DNA of 64,000 nucleotides, from positions 248,001 through 312,000 of the forward strand of contig CASHTG010000016.1 of assembly GCA_949357655.1 (NCBI GenBank), read 5' to 3'. A program made the translations under genes and the position numbers. The stretch is from Parascedosporium putredinis (Eukaryota > Ascomycota > Sordariomycetes > Microascales > Microascaceae). The notes beneath the pieces are model-generated. The model had not been told where the DNA came from, searched no databases, and saw nothing but the letters and a program-made list of their open reading frames with translations. Numbering within the stretch: the stretch's first letter is position 1; each line of letters opens with the position of its first letter. Below, piece by piece: positions 48,705 to 58,530 of this stretch.

Positions 48705-49364
48705 TTGCAAAGGATAGCCGGACGCACTATCATGCTTCAGAGTATTGGAGGTGAGGTGGATATGGCCAGGGTGCCTCTGAAGCCTCACTCTGGGCTCTAG
48801 TTAAATGTAAGGGAGGCGAGGAGATGGTCGAGAGATGGATATGGTATTAACGAACATTGCATTGATGGTTGGAGACATTTGGCCCATATATTTCTTGTTT
48901 AATAAGTTTTTGCTTGTATGCTCAGCTCTTTTATCTGAGGTTTGAGGCCAAGCTGTCTCACTGCAGGATATGATTGACTATGTCTCTGAGAATTTACGAT
49001 TGTAAGTGGAGGTGAATCGGAAGTTTTCACCCACAATACCTGATCGGCCTTCTTTCAATCTATAGAAAGTGGCTAGAAATATGTTAGAGATCATATCGAC
49101 ATGTGCAGAAGCTCTGTGTGTGGAAAAATACGCTTAATAATCGGCAGCTGGGGTGGTTGGGGTTCTCATTGGGGGCCGACCTCGCCCTTGGAGCTCAATC
49201 CTTCCGCTCCGCTCCACCCAAGCTCGTGCACCTTGCCTCGTTCTCTCGAAGCCAACTCTCAACAGTTGCTTCTTTTTGACCTTTTATCATAGGCTGGCGC
49301 TGCTCGAAAACAAGCAATATTTTTGTTTTCGCCCTTTCCTTCACAACACATACACACAATCCCG
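48705..49364. other. Spacer between F-box-like and DUF2470 genes
   Basis: Holds the AT-rich 3' region of the upstream gene and the pyrimidine-rich promoter of the downstream gene. No further feature was recognised. Confidence 0.5.
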
Positions 49365-49381
49365 CTCTCTCTCTCTCTCTC
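49365..49381 (+). promoter_or_regulatory. (CT)n tract in the leader directly before the DUF2470 start codon
   Basis: Seventeen bases of CT repeat end three bases before the ATG at 49385 (CTCACAATGG). CT-rich leaders are common in filamentous fungi and often mark transcription start regions. Its closeness to the ATG is notable, and it is prone to length change. Confidence 0.5.
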
Positions 49382-49384
49382 ACA

Positions 49385-50095
49385 ATGGCCTCGACCGACG
49401 CCGAAGCGGCCGCCCGCACCCGCATCGTCAACCACATGAACAAGGACCACCAACGCGAGCTCTCCCACTACCTGCGACATTACTCGAAGCTCCCGACGTG
49501 GCGGGCGCGCGACCCGGTGATGAAGGACATTTCGACCGAGTCCATGACCATCCAGAGCGCGGACGGCGCGGCGCACCAGATCCCCTTTGACCCGCCCATG
49601 GCGTCCCTGTCCGAGGCGCGGAACCGCGTGGTGGCCATGGACGGCGAGGCCCGCGCGGGCTTGGGCCTCGCCGACGTGGATGTGACGGTGTACGCGGCCC
49701 CCAGGGGCTGGCACGCGGCCGTGTTCGCGTCCGTGGTGCTGTACTACGTCGTCTACTTTAGCAAGCCGTGGGAAGCCGGAACCGGATCCGGAACCGGGCC
49801 CCTCGCGGGGTTGGCCGAGGCACAGCGCGGGTTCTGGGACGCCGTGTTCCCGGGCGGCGTGCAGGTCATGGGCCAGGTCGTGCGCGCCATCCTCTGGCCC
49901 GTGGTGGCGATTCACTTGGTGGAGATTTCGGTGCTGGACCGCACGAGGCTGACGCCGCGTGCGGCGCTGGTCGGGGTCTGGTGGTTGTGGGCGGGGAGCT
50001 GCTTCTTTGAGGGGTACCCGTCGTTTTTGAGGTTTGATCAGTTGGTTGCGGAGAAGAGGGCGGCGAAGGAGGTCAAGGGGGCCAAGGGTCGCTAG
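49385..50095 (+). CDS. DUF2470-domain integral membrane protein
   Basis: A single intact exon of 236 codons with a good start context (CACAATGG). Residues about 10-105 resemble the DUF2470 fold (RIVNHMNKDHQRELSHYLRH, TIQSADGAAHQIPFDPPM, EARNRVVAMDGEAR), a domain related to haem-handling and split-barrel proteins. Three hydrophobic segments follow: WHAAVFASVVLYYVVYF, QVVRAILWPVVAIHLVEI and AALVGVWWLWAGSCFF. The tail is basic (KRAAKEVKGAKGR). The fusion of a soluble DUF2470 region to a membrane part is known in fungi, but the substrate is not established. The organelle cannot be told from the sequence. It is one of three genes here without a frame break. Confidence 0.85.
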   Translation: MASTDAEAAARTRIVNHMNKDHQRELSHYLRHYSKLPTWRARDPVMKDISTESMTIQSADGAAHQIPFDPPMASLSEARNRVVAMDGEARAGLGLADVDVTVYAAPRGWHAAVFASVVLYYVVYFSKPWEAGTGSGTGPLAGLAEAQRGFWDAVFPGGVQVMGQVVRAILWPVVAIHLVEISVLDRTRLTPRAALVGVWWLWAGSCFFEGYPSFLRFDQLVAEKRAAKEVKGAKGR

Positions 50096-50899
50096 GTTCG
50101 GCTGATGGGGAAGGCTGGTCTTTTGGGGGCAAAGCGTTTTTGTGGAGGACTATGAAGATTGAATAGGAGGGATGGTTGTGCGGAAGGGGTGGTGGCCTGT
50201 ATGAAACTCTAGTAATGCTATAATTCTAATGGTAGCTATTTGCAGATAACGAAGTCATATCAACGCAGCTCCTTTGAAGTTCTCCCGGTGGTTTACACGC
50301 GGAACGAGCCCGTTAAAAGGCTTCTTAGAGTTGGGTGATGCGATATAAAGCCCGGAATCTGTCTAAATTCTTCCAATAATTCCCAGCTATCAGATGGAAC
50401 ATTCCCTCCTTACAATTTCAAAACCAGGAGCTCGCCCCCAAAAAATCAATGAGTTCTGGTGGTTCGGTGAGCATTCGGTCAAGGAGGCAAGAATTCTTCG
50501 CTTTAGTGAGGAAGTGTGGCTTGACCGAGAGTGGTGGGGCTGGTGATTGAGTTTGTGGAGTCGTCCACTCCAACCGCAGTGGCAGCTCCTCGATATAGTG
50601 AACAGGGGTCGTACACGTGACACTCACCCCACTACACTGGTGGCTCGCGTGCTGGACAGCAAGCATTGAACATTGAAAAAGCAGCCCCACATAGGACTCG
50701 CTGGTTGGCCATTTTCGCAAAACCCTACACCAAAAGGCTGGTGTAGGTACGTACCTCAACCCACACAACCCATTAATCATTTTGTGCGAAAGAAGAGAAG
50801 TCGGATCTTTTTTCCACTCCCTCCCATTTCTCCCCTCCTCCATCACCGACAACCACCGACCAATTTTCTAAGATTGCCCTTCTGGTGAATAACATCCAG
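50096..50899. other. Spacer and promoter of the eS8 gene
   Basis: 3' flank of the DUF2470 gene followed by the eS8 promoter. No coding sequence was recognised; frames extending upstream of eS8 run through the leader intron. Confidence 0.5.
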
Positions 50900-51181
50900 G
50901 TTCGTATGATTTCTTCGTCAAAGACTCCTCTCATCGTTTGCCAATTGTGGTATCCAAAGCTTTTGGTTTTGGATCTGCCCTCCTTTCGGGAGGTTTTGAC
51001 CGGGTTGAAACTTTGCGTCTGGTCCAGGCTGCATCGCGAAGACCCTCCCTCTGGCTGTTGGGGTGATGTTGAATCTTGGAGAAAGAGCCAACAGCCATGG
51101 AAAACGGAACCCCAGTTTCGAGTCCTCACAATAAGGAATCTGTTGGCTAACTGGTATATCCTTCATTCTCTTTTTCTGCAG
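50900..51181 (+). other. Probable 5'UTR intron of the eS8 gene
   Basis: A GTTCGT donor after CATCCAG, a GGCTAAC branch site at about 51145-51151 and a strong pyrimidine-tract acceptor TTCTGCAG end 11 bases before the eS8 ATG. Leader introns are common in fungal ribosomal protein genes. The acceptor is more certain than the donor. Confidence 0.6.
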
Positions 51182-51192
51182 ACACCGCAATC

Positions 51193-51952
51193 ATGGGTAT
51201 TTCTCGCGACTCCGCCACAAGCGCTCCGCCTCCGGTGCCAAGCGTGCCTACTACAGTCCGTGAACTCCTCCCTCCCCAGATGGCCGCAGCTCCCTGCGTG
51301 CCAAATATATAAACTCCATAATCTTTTTGTCGAAAGCCCGTATTGGCCTTTCTTCTTCGGAAGGAAGCAGTACGTTCTGACCTCTGTCAACAGGAAGAAG
51401 CGCGCTTTCGAGGCCGGCCGTCAGGCTGCCAACACCCGTATCGGCCCCAAGAGGATCCGAACCGTCCGTACCCGCGGTGGCAACCACAAGTACCGAGCTC
51501 TCCGTCTCGACTCTGGTAACTTTGCCTGGGGCTCCGAGGGCTGCACCCGCAAGACCCGTGTTATCGTCGTCGCCTACCACCCTTCGAACAACGAGCTTGT
51601 CCGAACCAACACCCTGACCAAGTCCGCCGTCGTCCAGATCGACGCTGCCCCCTTCAGGCAGTGGTACGAGGCCCACTACGGCCAGCCCATTGGCAGGAGG
51701 CGACAGCGTGCCCAGGCCGCCAAGGAGGGCAAGGACGCCGCCGAGGACGCCAAGAAGTCCAAGTCTGTTGAGAAGAAGCAGGCTGAGCGCTACGCCGCCG
51801 GCGGAAAGGTCGACCCCGTCCTCGAGAAGCAGTTCGAGGCTGGTCGTCTCTACGCCGTCGTCTCCAGCCGTCCCGGCCAGTCTGGTCGCTGCGACGGTTA
51901 CATCCTTGAGGGTGAGGAGCTCGCCTTCTACCAGCGCAAGCTCCACAAGTAA
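51193..51952 (+). CDS. rps8: 40S ribosomal protein eS8
   Basis: Component of the small ribosomal subunit. Exon 1 (51193-51255) encodes MGISRDSRHKRSASGAKRAY once one C is restored at 51212-51213 (TCC where TCC-C is expected). Exon 2 (51394-51952) begins RKKRAFEAGRQAANTRIG, continues with RTVRTRGGNHKYRALRLDSG and VVAYHPSNNELVRTNTLTKS, and ends EGEELAFYQRKLHK. The 138-bp intron has a poor donor (GTCCGT). Phase requires AG|GT at the junction, so one G also seems missing near 51256. With both corrections the product is 207 residues, normal for eukaryotic eS8. An essential single-function gene with two breaks in 63 bases is the clearest evidence that the breaks come from sequencing. Confidence 0.95.
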
Positions 51953-53444
51953 ATCAACCATGTATCTTGTTTACTTGTAAAAGCTCCAAGCAATGGAAAA
52001 AGGAGATGTATAAGGTAGAGGACAAGATGGGGGAGGTAGTGGAGGAAAAAAACTTGACCCAAGTAGAATGAGGTATAAGGAGCCTGGCTCACCTTCGAGC
52101 AACAAGTGGCCCTTGGAGGAGGATAAAGTGACGAGGAAGGGGCACGAGAAATTCAAAGGCGGTGTTTTTTTCCCACTCGGTTTCTGGTTGGGTGTTTTAA
52201 AGGCTTTTGGCATTTTATTGTGTCCCTCGGCATACCAATGGAGCAAAAGGCGCGGGGAAAAAACCCACGAGTTCTCAAAAACGAACCAAGACATGATTTT
52301 TATCTTCTTTCCACACCGCAGCATCTCGAGAGACCAACAAGAAAAACCCACGTCCTTAGATTTTCCCCTTCCACTTTCTTCGGAAATCATGGCCCACCCG
52401 TAGCCTTTTTCGCAGTGATTATGGACCGTACTACTTCGCTTCCTGCACCTCGAGAACCCATTGAGGTCTAACGGTAAACCCAAACGTGATACCTTGGTAC
52501 CTTCCTTGGACATCTCGAAGACCCCATTTGGACCCACTCCACACGACATGCCAACTCTTGCCTCTCGCTTTCTCGCCTCGCCCACCATCCTGCCTCGTAA
52601 ACGGGCGTTTTTCCTCGGCTCCCGTCATCCAGCCATCATGTCGAAGCTGCCTATGAGAGGAAGATCCCTCTCATGACCTTAAAAGCCAATTTCAAAGCTG
52701 ACCCTACTCCAGGCGGCGATGGCTCGGAAAGCCGAAAGCGTGTCCCACCTCCTCCGCGCCCTCATACGCCAGCGACACGGCGAAGGGCTGCGTGGCAGCG
52801 CAGTCTCGTCCATGTAAGAAGGATAGCAAACAGCCCAACGGCCCTATGACAGTTCATCCTCTACACGGCACTTTTGAAGAGTAAGGCGCATGGACGCGGT
52901 CTAGACAAGACCGGCGTCGGGTTCGGCTATACGAAAAGAGGCCGTGAGGATGGCCTTTTACTGTCGTGCCCCCTAGGGGCGGGAGATTGGAGTCGCCGTG
53001 CATACGCTTTGTTATCGCTGCAGATGATATTGCCCAGTACAATCATCCGAAGCCTGCTGAACACCGAACCTCTAGCCTATGACCTTTTCGGCAATGCAGC
53101 CCGAGGATGGAGATGCCTCTATGGCCTCGATGCACTTGTCCAATATTTCTTTTTTCGCTGCCTCGTCCTCTGCTAAATGCAGCCACTCAACGAATATGAG
53201 AGGATGGCAGGATGACGGGTCGCACAAGGAGCCATGAAAAGCGGGGTGTGCGCTGGCTTATGACTTCTCTTTTTGGGGAGCAGGAGAGGATATGGGGATG
53301 AAGGCTGCAAACTTCCTCCCCCTCCCCGGGACCCAGGGGTTAGAGAGCAGCACTACGAGGGAATAAAAGCCATGCCTCTCTACTCTCGACCAGAGTCCAG
53401 AGGCTCCTCAGCTCCTCAGCTCCTCATCTCCAACGCGGGTAACA
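51953..53444. other. Spacer between eS8 and the ankyrin-repeat gene
   Basis: 1.5 kb with no recognised gene. The last 45 bases before the ankyrin gene ATG contain three copies of GCTCCTCA (53403-53426), probably in its leader; an AATAAAAG element near 53364 may serve as its TATA-like box. Confidence 0.45.
53403..53426. repeat. Three tandem copies of GCTCCTCA
   Basis: A perfect 8-bp triplication about 20 bases upstream of the ATG at 53445, in the presumed leader. Confidence 0.85.
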
Positions 53445-56400
53445 ATGGCCATCTTCCTTTCTCAGCTTCTCTTCCTCGTCGGATTGACGGCAGCCCAGTC
53501 GGGCAACGCTCAGTGGAGCGATTTCGCCGACAACTTTGCCTCGGACCTTGCACCCATCATTGCGCTCTTTGGCGAACAAGTCACCAAGCAGTTCCTTAGC
53601 GAGTCAACCAGCTTCCTAGACAACATCATCTTTGGCGTCGCCCCGCTCGGTATTCTTACGGCGGTCGTCTCGGTGATTCGGGTGTACGGGAGCGCCTCGC
53701 TAAGTCGCTCGTCGGAAGGGCTCAGGAGCCTCATGGTCTGGCCGAGGCCGAGCTATGCTCATCGACGAGCGAGGATGTGTGCGAGTTGTGGTCGAACGGA
53801 GGCATATGTCGCGTGTTTGGGCGTCCCAAAATTCTCGAATTCTCCTACCGGGAGGGGAACTTCTATCCCTCAAAGGACGATGAATGGGCCCAAGAACCAC
53901 CACCGCCGCCGTGTGGTATATTTAGCCTCAGAAACTGGTCATCGGGGGTTGGAAAGAAAGGAATCCTAGAAACGCTGACAACGAAGGAAGAGTAGCGTTT
54001 GCACCGTATCCCAATCTATCATTGAACATTGGGATCCAACCCGTTTCCACCTGGAAGCTCTTAGCTTCCGCAGTTTTCGGGGTTCTCTTGCAGCTCAGCT
54101 TCTTTGGGTATGCCTCGTGGGCTACTTTCTTCAATGACTCCCTGTACGATGACAAGGCGTCTTTGCCGCCGCTCTGGTCATTCTGTCTCACGGTTGTCGG
54201 GACAGTATTCATTGTGACCAGCATGACGCTATGCGCCATGCTGATCGAGCGCAAGTCTGAAGAGCGAACGTTTTTCCAAGATATCGGCAAATCCGACTCC
54301 TCGACCCTTTTCTGGTTACAGCGGGGTGGCCAACGTATCGGCGATCAGGTATTCAACACATTTCCTTATTGCCAAGAAAGCAGCAACTACGTGACCTCAT
54401 GGAGAGCGGATCAAGGGTCGTCGAAAGCGAGCAGCCACTCCATCAACCATCATTCGGTGGCTCTCTCCACCGCTATCACGCTCGCTTTGCTAGGGTTCGT
54501 CTTGCAATTCATTGGCTTTCGCGGCCTACACGGGTCGATTGCGCTATATCAGCTGGCATGTACGTTGTGCATGGCCGTCTTCCGAGCCGTTATTAGAAGC
54601 AAACGTCTTGGCAAAGAGAAAAATGAAGCAAGGAGCCTAGGCAAGATCTTGGATGGGCACGAACTTGACTGGCAGGCTCTCAATCTTGAGCGGCTTGATA
54701 GACTGGCCCGCCAGCACAATAAAAAAGGGAAAAAGACTTCGCAGCTGGGCTCGGCAGAGGTGGGATCAAGTCAGATCTGTCCCCCTGAGACAACTACTCC
54801 AGGAGATGCGAGTCTCACCGGTAAGTACAAACATAAATCAAAGGTGACATTTGGGTAGCTCAGGCTTGCTAATCATGAAAGGAAGACAATCTCGAACCTC
54901 TGTGGTTTCTTAGTTCCACCCTCTCCCTGACAAGCCTGACAAGCCCGGCAAGCCCTGTCTGATTAAAGGCTTTGGAAGTCTCGACGAGGCTATAGCCTTC
55001 ATTAAAAGCGAAGAGAGTCCGCAGCTTACGCCGAACAAAGCGGCCCGGATCCTATACTATCGATCTCGTCTTGCGTACCTCGCGAGCGAGTCCGAAATGC
55101 CGATTGAGCCGGGATGGGGTACAGAAGTCCATGAAATGGCCGTGAAACTCCAGACTTTGCTTGAGGAGTCGATGGGATATATATTTTCAAGCATAGGCAT
55201 GCCTGAAATTCGAAAAGACGTAAGATCTCTTGTTTGGCAAGCCACATGTGATTTGTCGTACTTCAACGATACAACCCCGCCTGCTTCATTCCCTATTCAT
55301 TTCCTCATGAACTTGGAGAACAGCCGATGGAGGATCAGCAGGAAAACACTGGAAGCCGTTCTAGGACTTTAGTGGTGGTCTTTGAACCGGCGCGGCTGTT
55401 CGGACCGGGCTATGATCAAGGCCATCTTGGTCCCCCACCAATACCTCTATAAGAGTGGTAGTGCCAATGGTGGCATCTGCGAGCTGATCAATCGCTGGAT
55501 CGCGCAAAGCCAAAAATACCTTTGAAGCGGGTTCCCCAGCCTCCGAAGCACCACCCAACCGTTCTTTCAATTCCAGCAACGGACGCCCTCCGCCATAGTG
55601 GGAATAAACCTCCGGAATCTGACGATGATGGCCTCTTAACTGTAGAGACTAGAAGCTCGCTGTTACAACTCATTGCGCAAGATATTTTTACCATCTTCAT
55701 TGATGACATTGCCGATGTTCTAGCACCACTGCAGGGCGTCAATTGGCGCCAAAGCCGCGCGACCGTGTCAAACCCTCCTGGTCCTCTTGATGAGCAGCCA
55801 TATCTAGAACTTATGAACACCCATGTCGAGTACCTAGCGGATAAGCTAGCTGCGGCTGGAATTGGATCCAAGGAAGATGCTCTGATGAGTATCGTACCGG
55901 CCCTTGCCATGAAATGGAAGCTACCTCTTCTTGAAGAATCTCTGAATGATTTACTATTAGCGGCCAGTACTCATAGGCGGTCCGGCAGGTATGAGCTTGG
56001 GCAGGACCTACTCACCATTCTACTCAACTCGAGAGACGCTCCATTCAATCATAGGGTGATAATGGCTATGGGCCAGCTTTATCGAGCAGCTTGCCGATCA
56101 CTAAATCAGACGGACCACTACCTTGGCGTAAATGGCTTTGAGAAGATGATGAGACTAAAGTTCAAAGAGGGAGCCGAATCGTTGGGAAGCTTGGATCGCT
56201 ACAAAGGGCTCGGGGAGTTTTACTCGGAAGGGGCTAGGGCAATCCAGAGGGGCTCAACATGGGGGATCGATTGTGAGTGGTTGTCCGTGAAAGAGATGTT
56301 GACGATTGCGGACAAGACAGACCTTGCAAAACAATCAAATAAAGAGCTTGTGAAGCTTCTCAAGTTGGCGATTGAGCAGGGTTGTCCAGAGCTGGTAGAG

Positions 56401-56730
56401 GATATCTGGACCGCCAACGTGAAACTTATCCATGAGGAGGACGACGAGGGCCGCACACCAATATTCTGGGCTATTGATAAGCATTATTATGATACGGAAA
56501 CGTTTCGGACCCTTCTCGAGTGGCTGGGGATACCACTGGATTTGGCCGACCGTCGTGGGACGACGCCACTTGCGTTTGCGCGCAAATCGGGCATTCGGGG
56601 AGCAGCGGACCTCTTGCTCCAGCGGATGAGTGATCTGGAGGCCCGCAAAAAGACGGGAAACCCGTGGCCTAGCGGCTGGTGTAGAAGCGCTGTCTTATCA
56701 CAGGCCTGCGGCTGCTCAAGTCGGCAGTGA
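53445..56730 (+). CDS. Fungal ankyrin-repeat protein with N-terminal membrane region
   Basis: Member of a large family of fungal proteins with a signal-like N-terminus (MAIFLSQLLFLVGLTAAQ), a conserved block (LAPIIALFGEQVTKQFLSES, PLGILTAVVSVIRVYGS), then the GRAQE..AEAELCSSTSEDVCEL and GGICRVFGRPKILEF motifs. Further hydrophobic segments follow (LLASAVFGVLLQLSFFGYA; GFVLQFIGFRGLHG), and the C-terminal part includes SLLQLIAQDIFTIFIDDIAD and ankyrin-like DDEGRTPIFWAIDKHYYD and RRGTTPLAFARKSG. An intron starts at 54821 (GTAAGT) and ends at 54881 or 54885. Frame breaks occur near 53701-53703, 53980, 54908-54935, 55370 (TTTAG), 55450 and 55515. Several fit a missing A or T; the 55370-55515 region is ambiguous. 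The family is often multicopy in these fungi and its role is unknown. Whether the gene is intact or decayed is not certain. Confidence 0.7.
54925..54959 (+). repeat. Imperfect 9-bp repeat in the ankyrin gene (CAAGCCNNN)
   Basis: Units CAAGCCTGA, CAAGCCCGG and CAAGCCCTG encode a DKPDKPGKP segment, assuming the frame that leads into LIKGFGSLDEAIAFIKSEE. Confidence 0.6.
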
Positions 56731-58530
56731 AGACGACCACATCGATCGAGCCTGATAGGCAACTTGGCATCTTCTAAACCATGTCGCTTTTCTAACAAGG
56801 GGACAAGACACCTGCTCGAACAGCTCAAGGCAGACGGGGAGATGTATCCTTGGTCTTACCGGAGCAGCACACTTGGGATATGTCTACCTTCGTGTCGTAC
56901 GCCGCACGGCTAGTAAATAAAGGTGAATAGGTAGAGAGAGAGAGAGAGAGAGGAGAGCTGTGTTTGATTTCATAGTTGAATGCGCAAATTTGGGCAAATT
57001 GATTCGTAAGGAAGAAACGAAGGGAGGAAACACTGATTGAGAAAGAAAAAAGAAGAAAATTTTGCGTGTTTGAAGAGCGCTTGAGTATCGTTCTTTTCGT
57101 GCCATTGTGTTTTGGCCTCCCAGATGAGATGAGAAGATTAAATTTAATACTATGCTTTGCTCCTACCTACTGCGCGGTGCAAGGGAGGCTTTGCAACCCC
57201 TCATCCATGAATCTCATCATTCTCTGCATCGTATCGATATCGTTAGCAAGACCAGTCAGTTCGAGTGCCATGCTGCCCTCTGCCAAGGCCGTCAACGCAT
57301 TATGTGACACATTTTTTCATCATTCTCACCAAGGGACACAACGGTTTGAAATCAATGACCCGTCTATTTCTCTGAATGATTCTGTATGGGGGCCCCCTCC
57401 TACTAGAGTTCGGAGGCAAGGCAAAGAGACCCAGTATTCTACATGACAAAACAATAGCGATAAAAACTCGAAAGAATCAAAGAATACGGTAGCACTGGAA
57501 GAAAGGACGAAACGACACCTGTCGGTTCGAAACAATTTGGACCAAAAGCGCCTCCTCCTGCCTAGTCCGCACCCGAGACCCCTCCCACATCCCTTTTGGC
57601 TGTGTACGCGAACCCCGATAGGCCGTTGACGTGTTTTGATTGATTGTGTTGCGTTTTCTCTGTTGAAAGAGCAATTCTAGTCTCCATGTGGTAGGATCTC
57701 TCATCTTTTGCTGGCTTTAATGAAGAAAAATAGGCGAGGTTGATAGATATCCCGGAGTCGGCCTGCACTCCGTCTCCGAGGAATCAAGAGGAATAGGTGG
57801 TAGTTGGAGTAATGGTAGTAGCAGTAGTGCTACGAGTAGTAGTGGTGAGTGCCAGGGTTTGTTTGATTGCCGATGAGAGGGTTCCATGACGTGAGGAAGT
57901 TATGGTTGTTTGTTTGTTCGGCCTCGGGGTGGGACGCATCAATGGGAGAGTTGGGAGCAGGTAGCTTTTCTTGCTAGGGCATGGTTGGTTGGATTGCTGT
58001 GCCCTCAGCGACTGTGCGTAGATGAGCGTCCAACGTGTAGTTGACCAAGGCGAGGAGACGAGTATCGAACAGGTGTCGTGGTGGCCTCTTCCAAAGTCGG
58101 TTTGATATCTTGCGCCAGATCCATGGCATGACAAATGCCACGCGGCAAGTAGATGAGAATGATGGGGAAAGGGAAAAGAACAAAGAAATGCAAACAAGGG
58201 GAAACATAAAAAGAAGAAATGTAGAAGAAAAGAGAAAAAAAAAGGCAGACCAGTAAACCCCAAAGCCAGTCCGTCACCGCCTGTCCATCCGTCCGTCCAT
58301 CCATTCCTCCAAACATCCATTAGTCCATCCATCCATTTGTTCAACCCTCGCGATGCTGACCCGACGCGGAATCGCATCTGACAGCCCCTATCCCCTCACC
58401 ACACCACGCGCACTTTCCTTTCCATTCGTTTTTTTCTCTCCTTTCCTTGGCACTTCAACTTCACCACTCACACACCACGTGGGCACTCATCGGACAGAGC
58501 CTTGCTTTAGTTTAAAAGAGATCGACCAGT
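56731..58530. other. Spacer between convergent ankyrin and Tom1 genes
   Basis: 1.8 kb holding two 3' flanks. (AG)10 lies at 56933-56952. The frame at 57784-58377 (-) is Thr/Phe-rich composition rather than a gene. Confidence 0.5.
56933..56952. repeat. (AG)10 microsatellite
   Basis: Ten uninterrupted AG units in the 3' flank of the ankyrin gene. Confidence 0.9.

Noticed and set aside
50885..51192. N-terminal extension of eS8 through an open upstream frame
   Set aside because: eS8 proteins begin MGISRDS; the upstream stretch has intron donor, branch and acceptor signals and no eS8 similarity.
57784..58377. Minus-strand 197-residue frame with a Thr-rich end
   Set aside because: Built from simple-sequence DNA (TAG/GTA-type repeats and T runs), with no domain and no conserved start; lies between two convergent genes.
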